Below are positions 17,273 through 25,380 of a DNA stretch of 64,000 nucleotides, piece by piece. This DNA comes from Parvularcula mediterranea (GTDB taxonomy: Bacteria; Pseudomonadota; Alphaproteobacteria; Caulobacterales; Parvularculaceae): the NCBI RefSeq assembly GCF_013085255.1, contig NZ_JABFCX010000003.1:505288-569287 (forward strand), written 5' to 3'. A program made the translations under genes and the position numbers. The number at the start of each line of letters is the position of its first letter. The first letter of the stretch is position 1. The notes below the pieces were generated by a model. The model was not told the DNA's origin. It was given only the letters and a program-made list of their open reading frames with translations, and ran no database searches.

Positions 17273-17722
17273 ATGGCTTCCGAGGACATCCCTGAACCTG
17301 AAGGCCCGCTCATCGGCTGCAATTCCTTCGAGACAGCCTGCCTGTCCTCGCGCATCGCGCAGGCGGAGGACATTGACGAACTCGGCCACGTCAACAACGC
17401 CGTCTATGTCCGCTGGGTGCAGGACGCGGCCGTCGGGCACTGGTTTGCCGTAGCCCCTGACGATGTCGCCTCCGCTCATGTCTGGGTCGCTGGCCGCCAC
17501 GAGATCGACTATCGCGGCGAGGTGAAGGAAGGCGACGAGGTCGAAATCCGGACGTGGCTCGGCGAGGTCAAAGGCGCCCAGTTCGCAAGGCACACCGATA
17601 TCAGGATAAAAGGCTCGAAACGCCCCGCTGCCGAAGCGCTTACCTGGTGGGTTCTCGTCGATGCGGAAAAGCGCCGCCCGCGACGGGTGAATGCTGAAAT
17701 GCTGGCGCTTTTCGGCCTCTGA
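17273..17722 (+). CDS. Acyl-CoA thioesterase, 4HBT hotdog fold (YbgC/FadM-like)
   Basis: A 149-residue hotdog-fold thioesterase. The active-site helix motif is DIDELGHVNNAVYVRWVQDAA, where the Asp and the HVNN pattern are those of the 4-hydroxybenzoyl-CoA thioesterase family. Such enzymes hydrolyse acyl-CoA in the cytoplasm; the acyl chain is not predictable. In many proteobacteria ybgC sits beside tolQ, but the tol cluster here is 22 kb away and lacks it, so this could be a displaced counterpart. That is a guess. The start at 17273 follows GAAAGAG. Confidence 0.8.
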   Translation: MASEDIPEPEGPLIGCNSFETACLSSRIAQAEDIDELGHVNNAVYVRWVQDAAVGHWFAVAPDDVASAHVWVAGRHEIDYRGEVKEGDEVEIRTWLGEVKGAQFARHTDIRIKGSKRPAAEALTWWVLVDAEKRRPRRVNAEMLALFGL

Positions 17723-17786
17723 CCGCCGGCCTTGGCGGGAGCGCCCGCCCTCCCCTAGGCTCTCCGTTGCGATCAAGGAGAGACCC

Positions 17787-18554
17787 ATGGGCAAAGCCTT
17801 CACCTCGGACCGCTGGCAGGCGATCGCCGCCTGCTCCATCGAAGCCGCTGACGCAGCGTTCCCGCTTTCCGCGCGGCTCGCGCGGGACAATGGCTGGAGC
17901 CTTCCCTTCGCTGAGCGCGTGCTCGAGGAGTATCGCCGCTTTGCGTATCTCGCGGTGGTTTGCGGTCGTGAGGTCACGCCGTCCGATGAGGTCGACCAGG
18001 CTTGGCACCTGCACCTCTGCTACACCCGGCACTATTGGAGCGAATGGAAGGAAGCTCTCGGCACGGAGCTTCATCACGGCCCGACCAAGGGCGGCAAGGC
18101 CGAAAACACACGGTACAGGGACAATTACGACGCGACACTTGCTCTCTATAAGGAGCATTTCGGCGAGGACGCTCCGTCGGACATCTGGCCCGCCCCCGAC
18201 GTCCGCTTTGGCCGCGCTCCGCATTTTCGCAGGATCGACTTGAGTGACACGCTTCTTCTCTCGAAGCGCAGGCTCGCTGGCATCGGGACCGCGGGCGCAG
18301 TGGCTGCGGGCGCACTCGCTCTCGCCGCAGCGGCCCCGGCGGCTGGCGCCGAAGAAGGCATCCCGCGTGACCTCATGATCATCCTCGGCATGTCCGCCTT
18401 GTTCGTCCTCGTCATCGCCTTCGCCCTGAAAGGCGGCGGCAAGGGGAAGGGCGGCTCAGGTACGGGCTGCAGCGGCGGCCATGCAGGCAAGTCCGGCGAC
18501 GGAGGCGATGGTGGCTCAGGCTGCGGCTCCGGCTGCGGAGGATGCGGCGGCTAG
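17787..18554 (+). CDS. GRDP-like glycine-rich-domain protein, membrane-anchored
   Basis: A 255-residue protein. The N-terminal 150 residues carry the GRDP-like signature PSDEVDQAWHLHLCYTRHYW (about residues 65-84), related to plant glycine-rich-domain proteins and found in a minority of bacteria. Two hydrophobic segments follow (about 163-186 and 195-214). The tail is almost only Gly, Ser and Cys (216-255, six cysteines). AAGGAGAG precedes the ATG. The function is unknown. The Cys/Gly tail resembles the ends of TIGR04222-type membrane proteins. It lies 40 bases before a MoxR ATPase gene. Confidence 0.75.
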   Translation: MGKAFTSDRWQAIAACSIEAADAAFPLSARLARDNGWSLPFAERVLEEYRRFAYLAVVCGREVTPSDEVDQAWHLHLCYTRHYWSEWKEALGTELHHGPTKGGKAENTRYRDNYDATLALYKEHFGEDAPSDIWPAPDVRFGRAPHFRRIDLSDTLLLSKRRLAGIGTAGAVAAGALALAAAAPAAGAEEGIPRDLMIILGMSALFVLVIAFALKGGGKGKGGSGTGCSGGHAGKSGDGGDGGSGCGSGCGGCGG

Positions 18555-18593
18555 GCGCTTGCCGCCCCGCCACGGCTCACCTATCCAGCTCGG

Positions 18594-19439
18594 ATGGCTT
18601 TTCAATCCACCTCCACCTACGTCGCCACCGATGACCTGAAGGTCGCGGTCAACGCAGCCGTCACGCTGGAGCGCCCGCTCCTCGTCAAAGGGGAGCCGGG
18701 GACCGGCAAGACCGTCCTCGCCAAGGAGGTGGCCGACAGCCTCGGCGCGCCGCTGATCGAATGGCACGTGAAATCGACCACCAAGGCGGCCCAGGGCCTC
18801 TATGAGTATGACGCCGTGGCCCGCCTGCGGGACAGCCAGCTAGGCGAGGAGAAAGCGACCGACGTCGCCAACTACATCAAGCGCGGCAAGCTCTGGGAAG
18901 CATTCACCTCGGACGTCCGCCCGGTCCTCCTGATCGACGAGATCGACAAGGCCGACATCGAGTTCCCGAACGACCTCCTGCAGGAGCTCGATCGGATGGA
19001 GTTCTACGTCTACGAGACAGGCGAGACGGTGAAGGCGGCCCAGCGTCCGATCATCATCATCACCTCGAACAACGAGAAAGAGCTGCCCGACGCATTCCTG
19101 CGCCGCTGCTTCTTCCACTATATCCAGTTCCCGGACGCCGAGACGATGAAGTCAATCGTCGATGTCCACTATCCGAACATCAAGCAGGACCTCGTCCGCC
19201 TCGGCCTCACTCGGTTCTACGAGCTGCGCGAGACGCCGGGCCTCAAGAAGAAGCCCTCGACGTCGGAGCTCCTCGACTGGCTGAAGCTCCTGATGGTCGA
19301 GGATGTCGACATGTCCGTCCTGCGCGAGAAGGACGCCCGCAAAGCGATCCCGCCGCTCCACGGCGCGCTCCTCAAGAACGAGCAGGACGTGCATCTTTTC
19401 GAGCGGCTGGCGTTCCTAGCCCGGCGCGAAGGGCAGTAG
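18594..19439 (+). CDS. MoxR-family AAA ATPase
   Basis: A 281-residue AAA+ ATPase of the MoxR group, chaperone-like proteins that usually help assemble metal-containing enzymes together with a VWA-domain protein. Walker A is GEPGTGKT (33-40), Walker B LLIDEID (112-118), sensor 1 is in IIIITSNNEKELP and the arginine-finger region in DAFLRRCFFHYI. The usual VWA (CoxE-like) partner is not adjacent: the next gene, four bases on, is an alpha/beta hydrolase. The target of this ATPase is therefore unknown. Confidence 0.9.
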   Translation: MAFQSTSTYVATDDLKVAVNAAVTLERPLLVKGEPGTGKTVLAKEVADSLGAPLIEWHVKSTTKAAQGLYEYDAVARLRDSQLGEEKATDVANYIKRGKLWEAFTSDVRPVLLIDEIDKADIEFPNDLLQELDRMEFYVYETGETVKAAQRPIIIITSNNEKELPDAFLRRCFFHYIQFPDAETMKSIVDVHYPNIKQDLVRLGLTRFYELRETPGLKKKPSTSELLDWLKLLMVEDVDMSVLREKDARKAIPPLHGALLKNEQDVHLFERLAFLARREGQ

Positions 19440-19442
19440 GGC

Positions 19443-20882
19443 TTGCGGATCGCGGCGGCTCTTCTTCCTCTCGCCCTCATTGCTGGGTGTGCGGAGAAAA
19501 AGCTTGAACGCGATAGCTACGCGCCGGTCCTTGAGGCGAGCGAGCCGGTGGTCAGCGTGCCCTCGGCCTTCACCGCTGAGCACTACACCCTGACGGTTCC
19601 CGCCGACCGGACCGATCCTTCTGGCGGCTCGGTCACTCTCCCTGTCATCATCATCAAGGCGCAGGAGCCATCGGAGCTTCCGCCTATCGTGCGCATTTCA
19701 GGCGGTCCGGGGACGGAGGGTCTGTCTGCTGCCGCCTATCCCGGTGCCTATCCGTGGACGAAGAACCGAGACTTCATCATCTTCGCCCAGCGCGGGACGG
19801 CTTACGCGTCTCCTGCCCTGCGGTGCCCCGGCCTTCGCGAAGCTTTTGGCGAAGTGGAGGGGAGCGGCGAGCCGCTTGAAGTGATTATGGCGTGTGCAGA
19901 GCGCCTGCGAAGCGAAGGCGTGGACACCAGCGATTACCACACAGCGGCAGTGGCAGACGATCTCGAAGACCTCCGCATCGCCTTCGGACACAACCGCTGG
20001 TCGCTCTACGGCCTCTCCTACGGCACCCGCGTGGCGCTGACCTATGCGCGAGAACATGGCGAGGCGCTCGATGCGCTGGTGCTCGATTCGCCGCTGCCCC
20101 ATCAAGCAAAGTACGATGATACGAGTGCGGAGAATTTCCGCCTCGCCCTCGCCTCTGTTGCCGAAGACTGTGCAGCCGAACCCGCCTGCGCCGAAGCGTA
20201 CCCGGACCTCGGGCAGAGATTCTTCGCCGCCATCGCCGCGGCAGAAGACGCGCCCTTCAGCTTCGCCACTGAGACCGAGATCACCGAACTCACGGCCACC
20301 GATCTTGTCAGCCTCGTCAACCTCTCCTCTGCCCAATGGATCAGCTACGCGCCTGCGATCATGGACGCGATTGCAAGGCGGGATGGTGAAGCGATCCTAC
20401 CGCTGGTTCACTCCGGCCTCGGCTCCGACTACGCTTGGGGCCAGCGGCTGTCAGTCTGGTGCAGCGAAGCACTACCCTACTCCGAACGAGCGCGCGGCAA
20501 ACCTGACGCGCCCTTCGCAGGTCTCGAAAGCGCAGCGGTGAGGCCGGAGCTCTGCGAAGCCTTCGGTGTCGCCCAGCGTCCAGCCGCCGAGGTTGCGGCC
20601 ACCGTCAGCGACGTGCCGACCCTCATTGTCGCCGGAGCTTACGACCCCAGCACGCCCCCGAGCTTCGGCCAGATTGCTCTTGAGACTCTCTCCCGGGGCG
20701 AGATGCTCACCATCGCCAAGGGCGGGCACACCGAGACCAACAACTGGTCCGGCGATGGATGCGCGATGAAGGCTGCTCACGCCTTTCTCGATGATCCGGC
20801 GGGATATCTCGATGGCTCAGCCGTCCCTGCATGCACGACCGAACGCGCACCGCCGCCCTTCGTCATTGCAGGAGACGACTGA
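19443..20882 (+). CDS. Alpha/beta-hydrolase lipoprotein with TAP-like C-terminal domain
   Basis: A 479-residue exported hydrolase resembling proline iminopeptidases and tripeptidyl aminopeptidases. The lipobox cysteine is C16 (LIAGC). The oxyanion motif GGPG is at 87-90 and the nucleophile S192 lies in GLSYGTR. The TAP-like domain contains VPTLIVAGAYDPSTPP, with the acid residue, and the histidine in KGGHTE. The start is TTG at 19443, four bases past the MoxR stop, because no ATG or GTG gives an intact signal peptide. Likely co-transcribed with moxR. The substrate, probably an N-terminal peptide or an ester, is not known. Confidence 0.85.
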   Translation: MRIAAALLPLALIAGCAEKKLERDSYAPVLEASEPVVSVPSAFTAEHYTLTVPADRTDPSGGSVTLPVIIIKAQEPSELPPIVRISGGPGTEGLSAAAYPGAYPWTKNRDFIIFAQRGTAYASPALRCPGLREAFGEVEGSGEPLEVIMACAERLRSEGVDTSDYHTAAVADDLEDLRIAFGHNRWSLYGLSYGTRVALTYAREHGEALDALVLDSPLPHQAKYDDTSAENFRLALASVAEDCAAEPACAEAYPDLGQRFFAAIAAAEDAPFSFATETEITELTATDLVSLVNLSSAQWISYAPAIMDAIARRDGEAILPLVHSGLGSDYAWGQRLSVWCSEALPYSERARGKPDAPFAGLESAAVRPELCEAFGVAQRPAAEVAATVSDVPTLIVAGAYDPSTPPSFGQIALETLSRGEMLTIAKGGHTETNNWSGDGCAMKAAHAFLDDPAGYLDGSAVPACTTERAPPPFVIAGDD

Positions 20883-20979
20883 CCTCCGCGCCGCCCACGG
20901 TAACCTTCACGAAGCTTTCGTTGAATGTGCGCCTTTCCAATGCTTAAGATAGCGCAGGGATATGGTCAGGGTGGTCTGA

Positions 20980-21468
20980 ATGAGCCGCATCATTGCTTTC
21001 ATTTTCGGTCTTTTGGGTGCGGTTGGCGCGAGCCAAGCACCTGAATTCACGCAGCAATATATGCAGAACTTGACCGGACGGGTTGATGAGCTGATCCGGG
21101 TCGTCGAGCGTTTCGATGAGGATGCGGCCAACTCGGACATGTCGCGGCAGGAGGCTTTGGACTACTGCCTCGCCGACGAGCGCCCTGCCGGTGCCATGTC
21201 ATGCCGTGGCCGTGCCGACGACATCGCGACCTACGAACGCCGTCGCCAGCAGCTGATGGCTCTTCAGGATGCGGGCGAATGGCAGCGCCCGATCTTCCTC
21301 GCGCGCAACTTCGACCAGGAAGTGTTCGACAGCACCCGCGAGACTTACAAGCCCGCCGTACCCACCACGATGGTCGGTGGCGGCTATGCGCTCGCAGGCT
21401 TTGCTGGCCTCTGGGGCGTGATTTCGCTGATCCTCGGGATCATCACAGCGCCGTTCCGCCGCTACTGA
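20980..21468 (+). CDS. DUF2937 family membrane protein
   Basis: A 162-residue protein with a short N-terminal hydrophobic segment and a C-terminal membrane helix (about residues 132-156). The segment ASQAPEFTQQYMQNLTGRVDELIRVVERFDEDA is characteristic of DUF2937, found mostly in Alphaproteobacteria and of unknown function. The stop abuts the convergent purK stop (21468/21469) without any spacer. Confidence 0.75.
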   Translation: MSRIIAFIFGLLGAVGASQAPEFTQQYMQNLTGRVDELIRVVERFDEDAANSDMSRQEALDYCLADERPAGAMSCRGRADDIATYERRRQQLMALQDAGEWQRPIFLARNFDQEVFDSTRETYKPAVPTTMVGGGYALAGFAGLWGVISLILGIITAPFRRY

Positions 21469-22536
21469 TCAGCCCTTGCGCCAAGGCCTGACGGCGTGGC
21501 CCATCTTGCGGCCGGGCCGTGCTTCACCCTTGCCGTAGAGGGTCAGGTCGACGTTCGGATCAGCGGCGAGCGCTGCCCATTCGTCGGCCTCAGCACCCAC
21601 GAGATTGAGCATCTCCATCGGTCGCACGGTCTCGGGATCGCGGAGGGGCCAGCCTGCCACTGCGCGGATCTGCTGCTCGAACTGGCTGACGGAGCAAGCC
21701 TCAAGCGTGTGGTGCCCTGAATTGTGGACCCGCGGAGCCATCTCGTTGGCGAGCAGCTCACCACCGACGTCGAAGAACTCAACGGTCAGCACGCCCACAT
21801 AATCGAGATGCTCAAGAACCAGCCGCACCGCCTCGCGGGCCTGGCTTGCCACCTCGGCTGAGACCTCAGCGGGGATGACGCTCCGTGCGAGGATGCCGTC
21901 CTTGTGCTGATTTTCGCAGAGGTCAAAGAAGGCAATCTCGCCCTTCGCCGAGCGGGCAGCGACTTGGCTGAGCTCCCGGTCGAAGGAGGCCATGCCTTCG
22001 AGGATCCACGGGCCACCACCAAGCTCTGACAGGACCTTGCCAGCGTCTTCGTCGCCATTGAGGCGCTCCTGCCCCTTGCCGTCATAACCGAACCGGCGGG
22101 TCTTGAGGATCGAGCGGCCGGCTTCGGGGAGCGCGGCCGACAGGTCCGCTTCGTTCTCGATGGCCCAGTAAGGCACCGTGCCGATGTTCAGGGAACGGAA
22201 GAGGTCTTTCTCCCGCAGGCGCTCCTGGCTCGCTGCCAGCGCCTTCGCATTAGGAGCAAGGGTGGTCCCGGTGTCCGTCACCGCAGCGGCGGTCGCGGCG
22301 GGGACGTTCTCGAATTCATAAGTGACGGCATCGCAGTGCTCGGCAAAGGCCCGCACTGCGTCCTCGTCTTCATACTCGCCGGTGAAGCAGCGGCCAGCGA
22401 CCTGTCCAGCGGGCGAAGTCTCTGCTGATGGTCCGTAGACGGCGGTCTTGAAGCCAAGCTTCGCAGCGGCAGAGGCCAGCATCCGGCCGAGCTGGCCGAC
22501 GCCGAGAATGCCGATGGTACTTCCCGGCTCCAGCAT
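21469..22536 (-). CDS. purK: 5-(carboxyamino)imidazole ribonucleotide synthase
   Basis: ATP-grasp enzyme of purine synthesis that carboxylates AIR to N5-CAIR. The 355-residue protein begins [20 protein letters not shown] and contains the family's TYEFENVP (about 90-97), the KTRRFGYDGKGQ ATP-binding segment and NEMAPRVHNSGHHTLEA. The ATG at 22536 shares its A with the purE stop (TGATG), the classic purE-purK coupling. The ORF reaching to 22599 overlaps purE and is not needed. Confidence 0.97.
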   Translation of the reverse strand: MLEPGSTIGILGVGQLGRMLASAAAKLGFKTAVYGPSAETSPAGQVAGRCFTGEYEDEDAVRAFAEHCDAVTYEFENVPAATAAAVTDTGTTLAPNAKALAASQERLREKDLFRSLNIGTVPYWAIENEADLSAALPEAGRSILKTRRFGYDGKGQERLNGDEDAGKVLSELGGGPWILEGMASFDRELSQVAARSAKGEIAFFDLCENQHKDGILARSVIPAEVSAEVASQAREAVRLVLEHLDYVGVLTVEFFDVGGELLANEMAPRVHNSGHHTLEACSVSQFEQQIRAVAGWPLRDPETVRPMEMLNLVGAEADEWAALAADPNVDLTLYGKGEARPGRKMGHAVRPWRKG

Positions 22537-23042
22537 CAGCGGGTCTCCTGATCCGCAGGCGGAGCTTCCACTACCGCGTCGGTCTGCTTCTGCCGCCACG
22601 CCTTGAGACGATCTGCAAGGCCCTTGTCGTTGAGGGAGAGGATCGAGGCCGCCATAATGCCCGCATTCTTCGCACCAGCCTCACCAATCGCCAGCGTGCC
22701 GACGGGCACACCGCCGGGCATCTGGGCGATCGAAAGGAGGCTATCCATGCCGGACAGCGCCTTCGACTGAACAGGAACGCCGAGCACAGGAAGGTGGGTC
22801 ATCGACGCGACCATGCCGGGAAGGTGGGCCGCGCCCCCTGCCCCAGCGATAATGACGGAATAGCCCTTGGCCTCTGCCGTCTTGGCGAAATCGACGAGCC
22901 GGTCAGGCGTCCGGTGGGCGGAGACGATCAGGTCCTCGTGGCCGACGCCAAGCTCATCCAAGATCTCAGCCGCGCAGCACATGGTCGGCCAGTCGCTGGT
23001 CGACCCCATGATGATCGCGACGGGGCGCGTGTCCTGAACCAT
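22536..23042 (-). CDS. purE: N5-carboxyaminoimidazole ribonucleotide mutase
   Basis: Class I PurE, which converts N5-CAIR to CAIR in purine synthesis. The 168-residue protein has [12 protein letters not shown] (10-21), the catalytic histidine H43 in SAHRTPDR, and the signature [11 protein letters not shown] and [18 protein letters not shown]. The start is ATG 23042, preceded by GGAGGG; a TTG at 23057 would place that ribosome-binding site inside the gene. It is the first gene of the purEK pair. Confidence 0.97.
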   Translation of the reverse strand: MVQDTRPVAIIMGSTSDWPTMCCAAEILDELGVGHEDLIVSAHRTPDRLVDFAKTAEAKGYSVIIAGAGGAAHLPGMVASMTHLPVLGVPVQSKALSGMDSLLSIAQMPGGVPVGTLAIGEAGAKNAGIMAASILSLNDKGLADRLKAWRQKQTDAVVEAPPADQETR

Positions 23043-23129
23043 CTTCGTTCCCTCCAAGAAGCGGGGGAGTTAGCGGGCGCGGCATGACGGGGCAAGGCGC
23101 GCCGGGCGATAGGTTCTGCCCCTTCCGGG

Positions 23130-24776
23130 TCAGACCCCTGCGCGCAAGCTCCGGATCCGCGCGATCAGGCCGGAGGTCGAGCGGTCGTGGTCCGCATCCG
23201 CCTCGCCTTTCAGCTCAGCGAGGATCGGCTTGGCGAGGACCTTGCCAAGCTCGACGCCGAACTGGTCGTAGGAGTTCACGCCCCAGACCGCGCCCTGGAC
23301 GAAAATCTTGTGCTCGTAGAGGGCAATCAGCGCACCGAGAGTCTCGGGCGTCAGCTTCTGCATCAGGATCGAGATGGAGGGTCGGTTGCCGGGGAAGGCC
23401 TTGTGGCCCTTGAGCCGGTTGGCTTCTTCGTCCGACTCACCCTGCTCCTTTAGCTGCGAAAAGGCCTCTTCCTCGGTCACGCCGACCATGAGGGCTTCGG
23501 GCTGAGCGAGGAAGTTGGCGAGGAGCTTCTCGTGATGGTCGCCGAGCGGATTGTGGGAGACCGCAGGCGCGATGAACTCGCACAGCATCTCCGTCGTGCC
23601 CTGGTGGATAAGCTGGTAGAACGCATGCTGACCATTGGTGCCCGGCTCACCGAAGACGATGGGTCCGGTCTCGTAGTCGACCTTCGAGCCGTCCGTCCTG
23701 CGGCCCTTGCCGTTCGATTCCATGTCCGCCTGCTGAAGATAGGCGGGGAGCCTGAGGAGCGACTGGTCATAGGGAAGGCAGGCGACCGCCGGCATATCGA
23801 GGAAGGTCCGGTGCCAGAGGCCGATGAGGCCCATCATCATGGGCAGGTTCTCGGCGGCTGGCGCTTCCTCAAAGTGGCGGTCCATGGCGTGGGCGCCGGA
23901 GAGGAGGTCTTCAAAAGCGTCCCAGCCGACGGTCAGCGCGATCGGCAGGCCAATGGCAGACCACAGGGAGTAGCGCCCGCCGACCCAGTCCCAGAAGCCG
24001 AAGACGTTGTCGCTATCGATGCCAAACTCTGACGTAGCTTGATGGTTGGTAGAGAGCGCCACGAAGTGCTTCGCGATGTCCGCCTCGCTGCGGCCTGACT
24101 TCAGGAACCAGTCCCGCGCGGACTGGGCGTTGGTCATGGTTTCCTGTGTCGTGAAGGTCTTCGAGGCGATGCAGAAAAGCGTCGTCTCCGGATCGACCTG
24201 CCGCAGGACCTCCGAAAGGTGTGTGCCGTCGACGTTGGAGACGTAGTGCACCTCGCGGCCTTCGAGGTGATAGGGCCGCAGCGCCTCGGTCACCATGACG
24301 GGGCCAAGGTCGGAGCCGCCAATGCCGATATTGACGACGGTGGTGAGCGGCTTGCCGGTCGCGCCTTTTCGCTCGCCAGAGGTCACGGCGTCGGTGAAGG
24401 CCTTCATCCGCTCACGAACGTCGAGGATACCGGGGAGGATATCCTCGCCGTCCACGGAATATTTGCCGGTCCGGTTATCGCGGAGGGCCACGTGGAGGAC
24501 CGCGCGGCCCTCGGTGCCGTTGATCGCCTCACCGGAGAACATGCCCCGGCGCTTCTTCTCGACCCCTGCCTGCTCGGCGAGGGCGAGGAGCGCGTCAGTG
24601 ACCGCAGGTGTCACCCGCGTCTTGGAAGCATCAAGGAACAGCCCCGCCGCTTCATAGGAGAACCGCTCGAACCGGCCCTCATCCTCAGCGAACAGATCAC
24701 GGAGGTGCTTCTGGCCGTCGGTCCTGGCGAGCTGTGAGAGAGCCCCCCACGCATCGAGTTTGGTGGGGTCGGTCAC
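23130..24776 (-). CDS. pgi: Glucose-6-phosphate isomerase
   Basis: Interconverts glucose-6-phosphate and fructose-6-phosphate in the cytoplasm. The 548-residue length is normal. Family signatures are VNIGIGGSDLGPVMVTEAL, ASKTFTTQETMTNA, GRYSLWSAIGLP and, near the end, KILVQGAVWGINSFDQ-type sequence, here as KIFVQGAVWGVNSYDQFGVELGK. It lies 19 bases after the thioredoxin-like gene and may be the last gene of a dsbD-thioredoxin-pgi transcript. Confidence 0.97.
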   Translation of the reverse strand: MTDPTKLDAWGALSQLARTDGQKHLRDLFAEDEGRFERFSYEAAGLFLDASKTRVTPAVTDALLALAEQAGVEKKRRGMFSGEAINGTEGRAVLHVALRDNRTGKYSVDGEDILPGILDVRERMKAFTDAVTSGERKGATGKPLTTVVNIGIGGSDLGPVMVTEALRPYHLEGREVHYVSNVDGTHLSEVLRQVDPETTLFCIASKTFTTQETMTNAQSARDWFLKSGRSEADIAKHFVALSTNHQATSEFGIDSDNVFGFWDWVGGRYSLWSAIGLPIALTVGWDAFEDLLSGAHAMDRHFEEAPAAENLPMMMGLIGLWHRTFLDMPAVACLPYDQSLLRLPAYLQQADMESNGKGRRTDGSKVDYETGPIVFGEPGTNGQHAFYQLIHQGTTEMLCEFIAPAVSHNPLGDHHEKLLANFLAQPEALMVGVTEEEAFSQLKEQGESDEEANRLKGHKAFPGNRPSISILMQKLTPETLGALIALYEHKIFVQGAVWGVNSYDQFGVELGKVLAKPILAELKGEADADHDRSTSGLIARIRSLRAGV

Positions 24777-24795
24777 GGGAGGCTCCTTCGGGGTC

Positions 24796-25380
24796 TTAGC
24801 TGTCGGCGTATTTTACCGAGCAGCCATAAGGCTTCGAAACCTTCGTGACCACCTCGCCGCCGTCCTTCATCTGCGAAAGCGCAGCGGAGACGTAATTCTG
24901 AGCGTTCGGGATATCATCAGGGTTCGACGAAGGGATCGTGTCGATCGCGCCATTGTAGCGGACCATACCCTCGCCATCGATGACGAACATATGCGGCGTG
25001 GTCTTCGCGGCATAGGCCCGGCCCATGGAGCCGTCCTCATCGAGGAGCACATAGGCAGGCTTGGCGCCGCGGTCCTCGTTCAGATGCGTCGCACGAGCGG
25101 CATCAGCGTGGCCCTGCTTGCCGGGTGCGGAGGAAATGACCTGGATCCAGACGATCTCCTCGGCGGCGGCCCGCTTCTGGAGCTGCTGCATGTTGTTCGC
25201 GTTGTAGTGCTTCTTCACGAAGGGGCAGCCGTCATTGGTCCACTCGAGGACCACGGTCTTGCCTTCGAACTGCTCGAGACTGATCTCGCCGTTCTGGGCA
25301 GACACCTCGGTGAAGGTCGGCGCCGCCTGGCCGGGGATCGGCGCGGCGAGGGCCAAGAGGCTGACAAGGGTGGTGATCAT
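24796..25380 (-). CDS. Secreted thioredoxin-fold (redoxin/AhpC-TSA) protein
   Basis: A 194-residue exported redoxin. The signal peptide is MITTLVSLLALAAPIPGQA. The active-site region reads EWTNDGCPFVKKHY, with C52 and no second cysteine in the usual CxxC place. The only other cysteine is near the C-terminus (C188, KPYGCSVKY), so a resolving disulfide between them is possible. The pattern is that of the AhpC/TSA-like 'thioredoxin family protein' found next to DsbD. Its ATG shares one base with the dsbD stop, so it is probably an electron acceptor or partner of DsbD in the periplasm. Confidence 0.85.
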   Translation of the reverse strand: MITTLVSLLALAAPIPGQAAPTFTEVSAQNGEISLEQFEGKTVVLEWTNDGCPFVKKHYNANNMQQLQKRAAAEEIVWIQVISSAPGKQGHADAARATHLNEDRGAKPAYVLLDEDGSMGRAYAAKTTPHMFVIDGEGMVRYNGAIDTIPSSNPDDIPNAQNYVSAALSQMKDGGEVVTKVSKPYGCSVKYADS

